Shown: positions 42,369 to 51,021 of the stretch, piece by piece
Layout: the number at the start of each line of letters is the position of its first letter
Numbering within the stretch: the first letter of the stretch is position 1
Source of the DNA: an uncultured Flavobacteriales bacterium
Lineage (GTDB): Bacteria > Bacteroidota > Bacteroidia > Flavobacteriales > Crocinitomicaceae
DNA length: 64,000 nt
NCBI GenBank assembly: GCA_946479285.1
Contig: CAMLFH010000002.1
Location: 186,001-250,000, forward strand
Reading direction: 5' to 3'
Notes under the pieces: model-generated
What the model saw: the letters and a program-made list of their open reading frames with translations, nothing else
Database searches by the model: none
What the model was told of the DNA's origin: nothing
Program-made: the position numbers and the translations under genes

Positions 42369-42396
42369 AAGCGACCTGTCCGGAGACAAATCGCTT
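42369..42396 (-). terminator. Intrinsic terminator of the SIMPL-domain gene
   Basis: Stem AAGCGA / TCGCTT with an inner TGTC / GACA, followed by a run of T on the minus strand, 27 bases after the gene stop. Confidence 0.8.
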
Positions 42397-42422
42397 CTAT
42401 TTCATTCATTATCTTTTTGAGA

Positions 42423-43136
42423 TTACTCCACAAACCAAACTACTGTTACAGTCTCCTGCAATTCGATTTCTTGTGGTGCAAAACTCAGGTTTGCTCCGTC
42501 TGAGGCCATCTCACCATTCGCAAACATGCGCATGTCTTTGTAGTAAACCGGATTTGAAACGTCGGCGCCATAAACAATCGCTTTCAAAGTGCTTATTTTG
42601 ACTCCGGCAGCAGTGGACAAATTGCTTGCTTTCTTACGTGCATCGCCAACTGCCTGCGACTGAAGATCAGCTTCTGTTTTCTCACGCAGTGCATCAGAAA
42701 CATAAAAACCGATATTAAAATCGACCGGATCTTTTACTTCTGAGAAACGAGCTACAATTTTTTGCAGTGTCGATTGAGAATACCCGAATTTCACCGTCAG
42801 GTTTTGAGAAACCACGTAACCGCTGTCTACCACTCCGTTGTTTTTGTAAATTCGGTTTTTAGTCGCCGAGAAGTTGGTAGTTTTCACGTCTGTTTCTTTG
42901 AATCCTAAATCTTTTAGAATTTTTAAATACTTCTGAGTCTGATCTCCAATTGCCTTGGTGGCATCTGCCATATTCATTTTTAGGGATGAAACATGAATAT
43001 TCAGCTCCGTCATGTCGGGTGTAATGGATACTTTGGAAGTTCCGTTCACCGTAACTGTGGGTTTTGAAGTGTTTTGTTCTGTCTGTCCGAATACCGTTCC
43101 TGATACAAGAGCGAATATTAAAAGAAGCTTTTTCAT
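42423..43136 (-). CDS. SIMPL domain-containing secreted protein
   Basis: 237 residues from ATG at 43136. Signal peptide LLLIFALVSGTVFGQ. SIMPL core: KPTVTVNGTSKVSITPDMTELNIHVSSLKMNMADATKAIGDQTQKYLKIL with KETDVKTTNFSATKNRIY, GYVVSQNLTVKFGYS, KVKDP/VKDPVDFNIGFYVSDALR and QAVGDARKKASNLSTAAGVKISTLKAIVYG. SIMPL (signalling molecule associated with pelle-like kinase) proteins are periplasmic and form oligomeric structures in other bacteria. A degraded copy of its 3' end lies at 39.1 kb. Confidence 0.9.
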   Translation of the reverse strand: MKKLLLIFALVSGTVFGQTEQNTSKPTVTVNGTSKVSITPDMTELNIHVSSLKMNMADATKAIGDQTQKYLKILKDLGFKETDVKTTNFSATKNRIYKNNGVVDSGYVVSQNLTVKFGYSQSTLQKIVARFSEVKDPVDFNIGFYVSDALREKTEADLQSQAVGDARKKASNLSTAAGVKISTLKAIVYGADVSNPVYYKDMRMFANGEMASDGANLSFAPQEIELQETVTVVWFVE

Positions 43137-43254
43137 GATCAATTTGTTTTGTATTTATTTTTAGTAACTGTGACTAAGCAAGAGGCGTGCCAATCAGATT
43201 GAGATTCATCAATGGAAAAGCCAAAAAAAGGTATGTGGTTCAGGATCAGACTTA

Positions 43255-43632
43255 CTATTTTACAAGCTTCAATTCCCAGCTGTCTAAATCCTCTTCCGGG
43301 TAATCTCCCAATTGGTTCCATATCTCCACCCGATCGATCAATCCGTTCGTAAAATGAACCGCAGTTTCTGCCTTGATATTCAATGCTTCATTGATCAATT
43401 CTACTTTAGATAATTCCGGCTCTGACATCCCGAATGTTTCTTTCAACTGGGCGTCCGTCAACCAAAATTCTTTCGCAGCCTTTCTGTATTCAATGAATAT
43501 CAACAATCCCGAACCGGTATGTTCGTATTCCACTTCTTCCAGGTGTTCCAATTGTTTCGTAATCTGCTCTTCGTGCTTTTCACCCGAAAGTGTTGCGGTA
43601 ATAATGTCTAAAGTGAGTTTTGAGTCTATCAT
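43255..43632 (-). CDS. Hypothetical protein (125 aa)
   Basis: Acidic soluble protein: LTLDIITATLSGEKHEEQITKQLEHLEEVEYEHTGSGLLIFIEYRKAAKEFWLTDAQ, then NIKAETAVHFTNGLIDRVEIWNQLGDYPEEDLDSWELKLV. Predicted alpha/beta with a C-terminal strand-helix; resembles small immunity-like proteins, no family recognised. It stands alone, with its own ATG and without an overlapping gene. Confidence 0.6.
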   Translation of the reverse strand: MIDSKLTLDIITATLSGEKHEEQITKQLEHLEEVEYEHTGSGLLIFIEYRKAAKEFWLTDAQLKETFGMSEPELSKVELINEALNIKAETAVHFTNGLIDRVEIWNQLGDYPEEDLDSWELKLVK

Positions 43633-43695
43633 TTATTTCTTTTCTGAGGAAACAAAGATAATCGCTATTCGCCTATTATGACTTTAATTTATGGA

Positions 43696-44154
43696 TCATT
43701 CACTCCCAAACAATTTTCCGTTGAAAGTATGCGTACAACAGCTGCAAAACGGTTCCATGTCTTTTGCTTTCAAAAGCGGATTCGATAGTTGTAAAATCTT
43801 GTTCCCGTCCACATACAAACCCGAAAAATAAGACGACTCGCCAATTCTTACAAAATCCTTCTTTTCGTTTTCATTCAATGCTACCATTCCGAATATGGGT
43901 TCGGTTTTGTCTAATCTTGATTTTGCTTCACTAAATACTTCGTCCCAGTCAGAACCCACCTTCGACAAAAGGAACCGGTAAAGCGGAGTGTAATCCAAAC
44001 CGCGTTCTTTTCTTCCGGACATTTTTCCTTTCGTTTGTTCCAACATTTCTCCCTTCCCATTTCGGGTATTTTTGAAATCGTCCCCAAAATCATGATGTAC
44101 ACCATGCGTCCTGGTGTTTACTTTCCGAAATAATTTAGCTTTCTCTTTGTTCAT
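43696..44154 (-). CDS. Hypothetical protein with terminal cysteine motif
   Basis: 152 residues: a long basic N-terminal half (KAKLFRKVNTRTHGVHHDFG, GEMLEQTKGKMSGRKERGLDYTPLYRFLLSKVGSDWDEVFSEAKSRL), then LNENEKKDFVRIGESSYFSGLYVDGNKIL and the conserved ending FCSCCTHTFNGK. It is similar to proteins found near toxin or phage genes (memory, not searched). The Cys-x-Cys-Cys cluster could bind zinc. It is followed by a 27-base gap to the DUF1772 gene. Confidence 0.6.
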   Translation of the reverse strand: MNKEKAKLFRKVNTRTHGVHHDFGDDFKNTRNGKGEMLEQTKGKMSGRKERGLDYTPLYRFLLSKVGSDWDEVFSEAKSRLDKTEPIFGMVALNENEKKDFVRIGESSYFSGLYVDGNKILQLSNPLLKAKDMEPFCSCCTHTFNGKLFGSE

Positions 44155-44182
44155 GGTGATTCAATATCTTGCTAGCGGGCAA

Positions 44183-44671
44183 TTATTTATTTGCTTTTTG
44201 AATGCAGGCTAAAACTACCAAAATCAGGCTCAATATAGCTGATATTGTTCTTACGTTGTTCCAAAAGTTCCATCTGTTTTCAAAAATGGATCTCATTTTG
44301 GCTGCGGTCATTTCTGCTGCAACTGCAATTTCAAAATGGTCTAATTTATTGTTCAGTGGAACATGTATGAAAATGGTCACTAAGAAAACACCAAGCAGAT
44401 AAACTAAAAATGCCCCTGCCAATAGCGTAAAGAATGTGCTGTTTTTGTAATAAAAAACAGAAATACCAAGCAGAATCAGGCTGCCAAAAAAGCACCCGAA
44501 AAAGAGTGGATTTTGGATCTCTCTATTAATCTGCTGCATGGCGCTTAGAAACTCTTTGTTTCCCAACTTCCCAAGTCCCGGAGTGACAGAAACGGAATAA
44601 GCAAAGAATAAACCGGCCATTAAACCAGTAAAGATTGCTGTTAAAACAAGTGTGATATCGGTAAATTTCAT
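44183..44671 (-). CDS. DUF1772 (anthrone oxygenase-like) membrane protein
   Basis: 162 residues with four TM helices. ITLVLTAIFTGLMAGLFFAYSVSVTPGLGKLGNKEFLSAMQQINREIQNPLFFG, LVYLLGVFLVTIFIHVPLNNKLDHFE and NRWNFWNNVRTISAILSLILVVL are the characteristic blocks with the N-terminal FxYSVxVTPGL signature. Family members related to anthrone oxygenase act on small aromatic substrates. It is in the order AraC, oxidoreductase, DUF1772, all on the minus strand. Confidence 0.88.
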   Translation of the reverse strand: MKFTDITLVLTAIFTGLMAGLFFAYSVSVTPGLGKLGNKEFLSAMQQINREIQNPLFFGCFFGSLILLGISVFYYKNSTFFTLLAGAFLVYLLGVFLVTIFIHVPLNNKLDHFEIAVAAEMTAAKMRSIFENRWNFWNNVRTISAILSLILVVLACIQKANK

Positions 44672-44677
44672 GATCCG

Positions 44678-45304
44678 TTAATTAGAAATACTAACCGCTT
44701 TTCGGGAATAGTTCGTTGCAGCTAACTGCTGCAGCATAAAATCAGCAACATCTGAGCGGGATATTTTTAAGCTGAGTTTTTTGAAATTTCCATCAAACCC
44801 AATTTTATACTTGTTCGTGATGCCACCATCTGTCAAAGCGCTTGGTCTTACGATGGTGAACTCCAGGTTACTTTGTAAAATGTACTGCTCCTGGAATTGA
44901 TGGTCAAGGAATGCTTTTTTGAGTAAAAAACCAAACATGATGTGTTTCCAGGTAAAATTTAAGTTCCCATAACTTTCCCCCATTCCCAAGGTTGTTTGAC
45001 AAATCAGTCTTTTTTGCCCGGATTTATTCATCGCTTCCAGGATGTTTTTTGTTCCCAAGGCCCTTACTTTTCCTGCTCTGCCATCGCCCAGCGCACACAA
45101 AACCACATCCTGATCCTTCAAAGCATCTTCCACTTCGCTTACATTCAATACATTTCCTTTGTAAATGTTTAAATGGGGATTCTTCTCATTTTGCAATTTT
45201 TCAGGGTTGCGAACAAAGGCAGTAACGTGATATCCCTTTTGAAGGGCCTGTTTTACCAATTCTTTACCAACTGTGCCTGTTGCACCAAAAATAATCAGCT
45301 TCAT
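44678..45304 (-). CDS. NAD(P)H-binding protein of the atypical SDR type
   Basis: 208 residues. N-terminal FGATGTVGKELVKQALQKGYHVTAFVRN (Rossmann GxxGxxG), NIYKGNVLNVSEVEDALKDQDVVLCALGDGRAG, and STLGMGESYGNL style segment ICQTTLGMGESYGNLNFTWKHIMFG, then VRPSALTDGGITNKYKI. This is the NmrA/flavin-reductase-like atypical SDR family. It is separated from DUF1772 by six bases and from the AraC gene by 78; likely one regulated unit. Confidence 0.9.
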   Translation of the reverse strand: MKLIIFGATGTVGKELVKQALQKGYHVTAFVRNPEKLQNEKNPHLNIYKGNVLNVSEVEDALKDQDVVLCALGDGRAGKVRALGTKNILEAMNKSGQKRLICQTTLGMGESYGNLNFTWKHIMFGFLLKKAFLDHQFQEQYILQSNLEFTIVRPSALTDGGITNKYKIGFDGNFKKLSLKISRSDVADFMLQQLAATNYSRKAVSISN

Positions 45305-45382
45305 TTTAGTTCGTTTTTAAGATTCATGCTACAAATGTGCTGCAAGTGAATTTTGAAAAATAGAATAAAAACGACAGTCGGA

Positions 45383-46153
45383 TTATTTATTGAAATTCCT
45401 GGGTGTTTTACCTGTAAAGGCTTTAAATACTTTGATGAAATGGGATTGATCTGAAAATCCATTTTCATAAACAACATCTGTCAACCGGGTATAATCTTTT
45501 ACAGATAATTGTTCTAAAGAAGCCTGGAACTGCATCATTTTCGCAAACTGTTTGGGTGGAAGTCCGGTTTCTTTTAAAAATCTCCGTTCAAAAGTTCGCA
45601 AATTGAGATCCTGTTTTTCAGCGATAACACGAATGCTTTCCTGTCCTTTTGTCTTCATAATTTCCAGGATCCCATTTCTAATTTCAAAATCAAGGTTTTG
45701 CTTCTTGTTTTCAAAATAACCTAAAAGCAGATTGGAAATGGTGGCAATTTTTTCAGTGACTGTTTTGCAAGCAATCAACTGCTGATTCAGTTTTGAAATT
45801 TTTCCTTCTGAGTCATCCAAATAGTAGCAGGTATCATTAATGCTCTTAGGAAGCACATCAAAAAACGTTCTCAACACAAAAGGATACAACTGAAAAACAA
45901 GGATGAGATAGGTTCCCGGGATCTCCAGCACAATGGGATGAATGGTTTGTCCGTAAAGGAAAATTTCGGGCATTTTTTTATCGTGCGGTTTTACCACCAA
46001 CCCCTTTTCACTTTGATGAAACATCAAACCCGGAAATCCATCTGCAAAAAACGGCAGACTGGTTGTCGTGCCTTTCTTTTCACTTTCAAACACCCAAATG
46101 TTTTTCACAAAAAGCGAAATGGATTTGTCAGGAATAATGTTTTGGAAATTCAT
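45383..46153 (-). CDS. AraC family regulator with DUF6597-like sensor domain
   Basis: 256 residues. N-terminal NIIPDKSISLFVKNIWVFESEKKG begins the DUF6597 domain, with PFFADGFPGLMFHQSEKGL and IFLYGQTIHPIVLEIPG. C-terminal AraC: ESIRVIAEKQDLNLRTFERRFLKETGLPPKQFAKMMQFQ and RLTDVVYENGFSDQSHFIKVFKAFTGKTP. Upstream of the oxidoreductase-DUF1772 pair on the same strand, and a probable activator of it. Related to but distinct from the AraC at 25.4 kb. Confidence 0.9.
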   Translation of the reverse strand: MNFQNIIPDKSISLFVKNIWVFESEKKGTTTSLPFFADGFPGLMFHQSEKGLVVKPHDKKMPEIFLYGQTIHPIVLEIPGTYLILVFQLYPFVLRTFFDVLPKSINDTCYYLDDSEGKISKLNQQLIACKTVTEKIATISNLLLGYFENKKQNLDFEIRNGILEIMKTKGQESIRVIAEKQDLNLRTFERRFLKETGLPPKQFAKMMQFQASLEQLSVKDYTRLTDVVYENGFSDQSHFIKVFKAFTGKTPRNFNK

Positions 46154-46224
46154 TTGTGATCCGGTTTTTATAGCATGAATGTTTCGAAATCACCAAAGGA
46201 GTAAATCATAAAATGCAATTTTTT

Positions 46225-46974
46225 TTAAAGTAAGATCATTTGAAACTCACATCCTATTCGATAAATCTTTATATCCAGTTTTTTAATTCTCAGTTTATTG
46301 TTCTTAGGAAATTTGAATTGAAAAACACGATGGTTTTGGGTATCAAAACAGGCATTATGCTGAAAAATAAGCCTGCCTTTGACCATTCCTTGCAATATTT
46401 GTTCGCGGTTTTTTTTGTTCCTGGATTCACATGCTGCATCACCATCCGAATTAGAATCTGAAGCATAAAACATACTCCCCAAATTATCAAGCTTTTCGCC
46501 ATCTAATTCAGTTAATTCCTGGCAATGCAGCACCGAGTGAAGAATCTCGTAAATGACGTTATATCCGGTAGCAAGCCCATCATTTAGCCCAAGCTCATTA
46601 ATTGCAGAAACAAATTCCAGTTCAAAAAGAGAATTGTATTCTTTATTCTTAAAGGTTTCCGGTTCATTCTCAAAACTCCAATACTTTCGAACATCATTTG
46701 AAAACAAGGGAATTGCATAACTCTTTCCGGATTCATTTTGCAAAACAATCAGATCATGTTTCTCCAATTTACCTGCATAGAATTTGATCCCAACCTTCCC
46801 GTTTCCGGTAAGTACCGTTCTAATTAACTGGAAATTTCCAATCGTATCCTTACCCAGCTCGGGATATTTTTTGATTAATTCTGAAATAGCATTTTGATCA
46901 GAATTATCTTTTTTATTGCATCCTATAATGAACGCAATTAATGGTAAAATGAAAATCAAAAAGTGCTTACTCAT
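46225..46974 (-). CDS. Lipoprotein, hypothetical
   Basis: 249 residues. Lipobox IIGC (Cys19) with NKKDNSDQ after it. Mature protein mixed: GNGKVGIKFYAGKLEKHDLIVLQNESGKSYAIPLFSND, SLFELEFVSAINELGLNDGLATGYNVIYEILHSVLHCQELTELDGEK. Cysteines near the end (ACESRNKK, HNACFDTQ) may form a disulfide. No family recognised. Single gene. Confidence 0.65.
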   Translation of the reverse strand: MSKHFLIFILPLIAFIIGCNKKDNSDQNAISELIKKYPELGKDTIGNFQLIRTVLTGNGKVGIKFYAGKLEKHDLIVLQNESGKSYAIPLFSNDVRKYWSFENEPETFKNKEYNSLFELEFVSAINELGLNDGLATGYNVIYEILHSVLHCQELTELDGEKLDNLGSMFYASDSNSDGDAACESRNKKNREQILQGMVKGRLIFQHNACFDTQNHRVFQFKFPKNNKLRIKKLDIKIYRIGCEFQMILL

Positions 46975-47023
46975 TTGTAAAGGTTATGCTCTTTTAATTC
47001 TTTTGTCTTATTTATTCTGTTTA

Positions 47024-47620
47024 TCACATCAAAGCAAAGAATATCACGAATAAAGTTCCGGGAAAAACTATTACCAATGACGCCACTCGCGCAAAGTTGA
47101 ACCAGGCGCTTTGTCTTCTAAACAAAAATGTAAACAATGGGATCAACAGAAAAATTTGAAGGAAAGGAAACCAGGTAAAAATGGATCTTTGTCTTATTTC
47201 TTCGTGGTGTCTTGTAACTGATTCTGTTATTTCAATTTCGTAGACTAATTTCTTCCCCGTTCGAAAGATTGGAGAATAGGTCATTGTAAGCGTGCTATCC
47301 TTATGATCCAACCAATCTTCTAATTTGGGAGTGAACATATATCCTTCCACATTTAATACACTATGCCAGGGATAACTCCAGTTGTGGTCAATTTCCCAGG
47401 ATTTGTCCGTTAGTTTTTTTGATGGTCCATCCACGAAAACCTCGATGGTGGAAACAACTACCATTAATGAACAAAAAACGACAACGACTTTAAAGATGAT
47501 CCATTGCCAACCGGAGGTAATCCGCGCATATAATTCTTTTTCCTCACGCGCTTCTTTTTCTTTTTTCAGCCTTGCTCTTTCTGCAGCAATTCGCATGATC
47601 TCTTCCCGGTCTCTAGACAT
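47024..47620 (-). CDS. Membrane protein, hypothetical (198 aa)
   Basis: A charged N-terminal coiled-coil (EEIMRIAAERARLKKEKEAREEKELYARI), TM at about 38-56, an extracytoplasmic beta-rich part (SWEIDHNWSYPWHSVLNVEGYMFTPK, YEIEITESVTRHHEEIRQ) and two TM helices at about 150-170 and 180-197. The pattern resembles DUF3592-type membrane proteins; the match is weak. It is in a run with the following small membrane protein. Confidence 0.6.
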   Translation of the reverse strand: MSRDREEIMRIAAERARLKKEKEAREEKELYARITSGWQWIIFKVVVVFCSLMVVVSTIEVFVDGPSKKLTDKSWEIDHNWSYPWHSVLNVEGYMFTPKLEDWLDHKDSTLTMTYSPIFRTGKKLVYEIEITESVTRHHEEIRQRSIFTWFPFLQIFLLIPLFTFLFRRQSAWFNFARVASLVIVFPGTLFVIFFALM

Positions 47621-47675
47621 TCACTTTAGGTTTGATTGCAATATTACTGTTTTTCTTCGGATTCGATGATAGACT

Positions 47676-48146
47676 TTAACGGATGATTCTTGCCTGGTCA
47701 AGTATCTCTTTTATTTGGTAGTTGTTCTTAGAAAGAATTACAATTTCTTTTAATTCTTCCTGCTGCCCTTTGAATCGAATAAATAGTTTTGAAAAGAAGC
47801 TTCCCTCTTTAATCTCAGTATTCACTATGTTTTCAAGTGGAATCCGATGTAACATGTCATGCTTTTGAGCGATGTATGCAGCTAATAAATAAGTCTTAAT
47901 GATCAATTCTTTATCGGTGATCATCACATGAAGTACTTTGCTTGATCCTCCCAGCTTTGTACGAAATGATTTAGTGGAATACCCGGAAGCATTCTTTTCA
48001 GAATAAAGGACCTTGCTCAAGTCAAGATCCGCAAATAGTTGAATTGCTTTCCTACCCTTTATAAAAAAGAGAGAGACTACCGTTACCACCAATACAATCC
48101 AAATGTAAAAGAAGTAGTTATGTATAAATTCAATAAACTGTCCCAT
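47676..48146 (-). CDS. Membrane-anchored PH-like hypothetical protein
   Basis: 156 residues: TM at about 12-31, then a soluble region rich in strands (KVLHVMITDKELIIKTYLLAAYIAQKHDMLHRIPLENIVNTEIKEGSF, FIRFKGQQEELKEIVIL) that resembles bacterial PH domains. It follows the PhnB-like gene by six bases and is likely the last gene of the ArsR-SRPBCC-VOC operon. Function unknown. Confidence 0.6.
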   Translation of the reverse strand: MGQFIEFIHNYFFYIWIVLVVTVVSLFFIKGRKAIQLFADLDLSKVLYSEKNASGYSTKSFRTKLGGSSKVLHVMITDKELIIKTYLLAAYIAQKHDMLHRIPLENIVNTEIKEGSFFSKLFIRFKGQQEELKEIVILSKNNYQIKEILDQARIIR

Positions 48147-48152
48147 TTTCTT

Positions 48153-48584
48153 TTACCCTTCCTGTTTCGGATCAAAGTTAATCATCCATTCGATTCCGTA
48201 TTTATCACGAAACATGGTGAAATAGTTGTTTCCGGGATTCTCTTCGGGAGACACTTCTACCTGGCCACCTGCTGAAAGTCCATTGAATAACTTTTCCGCT
48301 TCTTCCCTGCTCATGGCAATGATCATTATTTTCGAGCGATTTTCATTTTCATCTACCCTTCCCATACTTTCAGGAACGTCATTCCCCATCAGAAAGTTCT
48401 CACCGATTGGCAAAGCTATGTGCATGATCTTATTTTCTTCCTCTTCCGGCACCGGGTATTCAGCGCTGGAGATTTCCCTGAAGCGAATGATCTTTGAGAA
48501 CTCACCTCCAAATACGGATTTATAAAAAGTGAATGCTTCTTCGGCGTTGCCGTTGAAGTTAATGTGTGGATTGATTAATGCCAT
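48153..48584 (-). CDS. VOC/PhnB-like protein
   Basis: 143 residues: INPHINFNGNAEEAFTFYKSVFGGEF, IMHIALPIGENFLMGNDVPESM, MIIAMSREEAEKLFNGLSAGGQVEVSPEENPGNNYFTMFRDKYGIEWMINFDP. Canonical PhnB/DUF1428 type with the conserved FRDKYGIEWMINF ending. Metal-dependent small-molecule enzyme or binder. It is the third gene of the ArsR-SRPBCC unit (30 bases after SRPBCC). Confidence 0.9.
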   Translation of the reverse strand: MALINPHINFNGNAEEAFTFYKSVFGGEFSKIIRFREISSAEYPVPEEEENKIMHIALPIGENFLMGNDVPESMGRVDENENRSKIMIIAMSREEAEKLFNGLSAGGQVEVSPEENPGNNYFTMFRDKYGIEWMINFDPKQEG

Positions 48585-48614
48585 ATTTTTAGTTTTTTAT
48601 TTAAGTTCTGAAAG

Positions 48615-49100
48615 TTACTTTTTTAATACTATTTCAAGTTCATTCAATGTAGCTGTAAATCCTTCCCGGAAGCCCATTTCAATCATTTTTTCCATGCGTT
48701 CAAGGGAATCATTGTAAATACTAATACTTACTGTTGTAATTCCGTTTTTTTCACTGAAAGTAAGATCCCAATCAGAACCAGGTAACATCGGATTTTCGTC
48801 TTTGTCTACAAAAGCATTCAAGTATTTGATATTGCTTTTTGGAGTAATGGAAGTGTATTGATGTATTGCCCACATCTCATTTCCTTCGGGGCTTACCATC
48901 GCATAAAGTCTTTGTCCGCCTACCTTAAAGTCCATAACTTTGGTCCTTGATTCAAAGGGTTTAGGAGCCCACCATTGGTCAAGGATTTCTTTTTTTGTAA
49001 AAGCATCCCATACCAATGATTGATCGGCTTCAAATTCTCTGTTAACATAAACCGTTTTTTTTGATTTGTCAACTGTGAAGTCAAATAATAGATGATTCAT
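48615..49100 (-). CDS. SRPBCC (AHSA1-like) domain protein
   Basis: 161 residues: [108 protein letters not shown]. This is the SRPBCC/START-like ligand-binding fold of the AHSA1 type, with the conserved KxxxxxWW segment. Such proteins encoded next to ArsR regulators bind small hydrophobic ligands, possibly handling toxic compounds. The ATG overlaps the ArsR stop by four bases (ATGA). Paralogue at 50.2 kb. Confidence 0.9.
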   Translation of the reverse strand: MNHLLFDFTVDKSKKTVYVNREFEADQSLVWDAFTKKEILDQWWAPKPFESRTKVMDFKVGGQRLYAMVSPEGNEMWAIHQYTSITPKSNIKYLNAFVDKDENPMLPGSDWDLTFSEKNGITTVSISIYNDSLERMEKMIEMGFREGFTATLNELEIVLKK

Positions 49101-49423
49101 TTTTTTTCGTTTTTTAGTTTTAATAATACCTTGTCGAGTTGATTGAATTGAGTTTCAAAGATCTTCCTGAATTGTTCGATCCAATTGTCTATTTCTTTCA
49201 CTTTATCCACATTAATGTGATAATGAATCTCTCTTCCTTTCTGCTCTTGTTTTAGCAATTCACATTCGGTGAGAATTTTAATGTGGTTGGATACTGCTTG
49301 CCTGCTCGTATTAAATTCTTCTGCAATAGCATTTGGTGTCATTACTTGTGAGGCAAGTAAAACCAATATCGCTCTGCGTGTTGGATCGGCTATTGCTTGA
49401 AAAACATCTCGTCTTGTTTCCAT
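49097..49423 (-). CDS. ArsR/SmtB family transcriptional repressor (copy 1)
   Basis: 108 residues from ATG at 49423. [22 protein letters not shown] is the opening; recognition region [26 protein letters not shown], wing [19 protein letters not shown]. No canonical metal-ligand cysteines, so it senses something else, possibly the ligand of the coupled SRPBCC protein. Two palindromic operators are directly upstream. Its paralogue at 50.7 kb differs in the recognition helix (SRQAVSNHI here, TRQTISKHI there) in parallel with the operators. Confidence 0.92.
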   Translation of the reverse strand: METRRDVFQAIADPTRRAILVLLASQVMTPNAIAEEFNTSRQAVSNHIKILTECELLKQEQKGREIHYHINVDKVKEIDNWIEQFRKIFETQFNQLDKVLLKLKNEKK

Positions 49424-49436
49424 GAATTTACAGTTA

Positions 49437-49479
49437 TGCAATCATTTGATTGCAAATATATATGCAATTAAATGATTGC
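49437..49479 (-). promoter_or_regulatory. Tandem ArsR operators, copy 1
   Basis: Two palindromes 10 bases apart, right before the ArsR ATG: TGCAATCA-TT-TGATTGCA (49437-49454, perfect) and GCAATTA-AA-TGATTGC (49464-49479, one mismatch). Centres 26 bases apart, so two dimers would bind the same face only approximately. The same layout occurs before the second ArsR gene with different half-sites. Confidence 0.75.
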
Positions 49480-49545
49480 GCAAATTTATTTTCACTTTTC
49501 TCAAAATGTCAAAAACAAAAGTGGCGTTATTAGTACCAATAAAAA

Positions 49546-49571
49546 AAGCGAGCTCCAGTTGGAATCCGCTT
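49546..49571 (-). terminator. Intrinsic terminator of the GNAT gene
   Basis: Stem AAGCG / CGCTT with an inner TCCA / TGGA and a T-run on the minus strand, 16 bases after the stop of the GNAT gene (49588). It separates this gene from the ArsR unit downstream. Confidence 0.7.
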
Positions 49572-49587
49572 TTGCTATTATTTTATG

Positions 49588-50019
49588 CTACAGTTTTTTT
49601 CTCATTTTCAAATGCGGGATCCCGTCTTCGTCAAAATAATCACCTTCTTTTTCATAGTGATTTTTGGAGTAGAAGTTTACTGCCGAATCACGGGCATGAC
49701 AATACATCAGTTTAAAGTTCCTGTCAACGGCCAATTTTTCACAGAATGCCATCATCTCCGAGCCGATATTCTTACTTCTAAGGTTTTCTGAAACAACGAC
49801 CCGCTGCATTTTCATTTCAGTTCCTTCAGGAACAAGCACAGCGGTTGCAACCAGTTCATGGTCCATAAATCCTGCTATTTGAATATGGTACTGCTCTTCT
49901 TCGAGTTCCTTTTCGGAAAACTTACTTCCAAGCGGCTCCCGGAGAATTTTTTCTCTTAGCCGCACGGCATTGGTCCATTCCTGGCTTTTATGGACAATCT
50001 CTTTAAATGTTGCTTTCAT
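49588..50019 (-). CDS. GNAT family N-acetyltransferase
   Basis: 143 residues from ATG at 50019 (a TTG 21 bases upstream is less likely). IQIAGFMDHELVATAVLVPEGTEMKMQRVVVSENLRSKNIGSEMMAFCEKLA contains the acetyl-CoA loop in ENLRSKNIGSE; NFYSKNHYEKEGDYFDEDGIPHLKMRKKL is the ElaA-like ending. ElaA-like acetyltransferases; substrate unknown. Followed by a terminator, preceded by the second SRPBCC gene by 150 bases. Confidence 0.88.
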   Translation of the reverse strand: MKATFKEIVHKSQEWTNAVRLREKILREPLGSKFSEKELEEEQYHIQIAGFMDHELVATAVLVPEGTEMKMQRVVVSENLRSKNIGSEMMAFCEKLAVDRNFKLMYCHARDSAVNFYSKNHYEKEGDYFDEDGIPHLKMRKKL

Positions 50020-50169
50020 ATAGTGAAGATAAGGATTCAAAGGCTTTATAATGCACTAAATCAGCCTGTCGCAAATGTAACTAAAAAAGGAACTGACGGT
50101 CAATTAAGCGCATCAGTCCCATTACACCAAAAGGATATTCAGAGTTCGTTGTTCTAAATAGTCTGTATT

Positions 50170-50676
50170 TTATTTTTGAGCTTTGGTCAGATATGCTTCT
50201 AACTGATTTAACATTCCGGCAAATCCCTGATTCATATTTTCAATCATAGAATTGTAGGTAGCCTCTTGCTCAACAGTTGCGTTAATTGGATGTCCTGAAA
50301 GGGTTAAAGTTGTTATTCCGTTGTTTTCTTCAAGTGTTAATCGATTGAAAATTTCTAATGGAAAATCAAACGGGAATGGTGATTTACAAATCTTTCCGCT
50401 TTCATCAGAAAATGAACTAACATACTCTAATAAGTCGGGGCGAACAATGTTTTGAAAGTTCAAAATACCCCACATAATTTGTCCGTTACCTTCCATTTTG
50501 TAATGAGCCTTTCCTCCTTGTTTGAAGTCAAAGTGTTCAACAGTTACAGGCGTTTCAGCTGGTCCCCACCATTCAGCGAATGCTTCTGCAGTTGAAAACG
50601 CATCAAATACCAAGGTTTTAGGCGCATTAAATTCACGAACTATTTTTAGTCCTTCCTTTTTGTCATTTGGAATCAT
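50170..50676 (-). CDS. SRPBCC (AHSA1-like) domain protein
   Basis: 168 residues: LKIVREFNAPKTLVFDAFSTAEAFAEWWGPAETPVTVEHFDFKQGGKAHYKME, GQIMWGILNFQNIVRPDLLEYVSSFSDE, EENNGITTLTLSGHPINATVEQEATYNSMIENMNQGFAGMLNQLEAYL. Same fold and subgroup as the protein at 48.6 kb but only moderately similar, so the two have diverged. It follows the ArsR copy 2 gene by six bases. Ligand unknown. Confidence 0.9.
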   Translation of the reverse strand: MIPNDKKEGLKIVREFNAPKTLVFDAFSTAEAFAEWWGPAETPVTVEHFDFKQGGKAHYKMEGNGQIMWGILNFQNIVRPDLLEYVSSFSDESGKICKSPFPFDFPLEIFNRLTLEENNGITTLTLSGHPINATVEQEATYNSMIENMNQGFAGMLNQLEAYLTKAQK

Positions 50677-50682
50677 TGTTTT

Positions 50683-51018
50683 TTATTTTTTTAGTTTATT
50701 ATTTGATTGAACTTTCGTTAAATACTTGTCAAGCGAATCGAATTTTTCATTCCAAAATCGACTATACTCGTTTACCCAGTCTGCTACTTCTTTGATTTTA
50801 GTTGGATTAAAATGATAATAAATTTCTCGTCCTGATTGTGTTTGTTTCAACAATTCACATTCAGTCAAAATTTGAATATGCTTTGAAATAGTTTGTCTTG
50901 TTGAGTTAAAATTTCCGGCAATTGCCCCGGGTGTCATTGCCTGTAACGCCACCAACGCCAATATTGCTCTACGTGTTGGATCGGCTATTGCCTGAAAAAC
51001 ATCTCTTCTCACTTCCAT
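50683..51018 (-). CDS. ArsR/SmtB family transcriptional repressor (copy 2)
   Basis: 111 residues from ATG at 51018. [58 protein letters not shown], then the wing YYHFNPTKIKEVADWVNEY. Very similar to copy 1 (49.1 kb) except in the recognition helix and the extreme C-terminus. No Cys ligands for metals. It heads the second ArsR-SRPBCC pair and has its own two-palindrome operator. Confidence 0.92.
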   Translation of the reverse strand: MEVRRDVFQAIADPTRRAILALVALQAMTPGAIAGNFNSTRQTISKHIQILTECELLKQTQSGREIYYHFNPTKIKEVADWVNEYSRFWNEKFDSLDKYLTKVQSNNKLKK

Positions 51019-51021
51019 TAT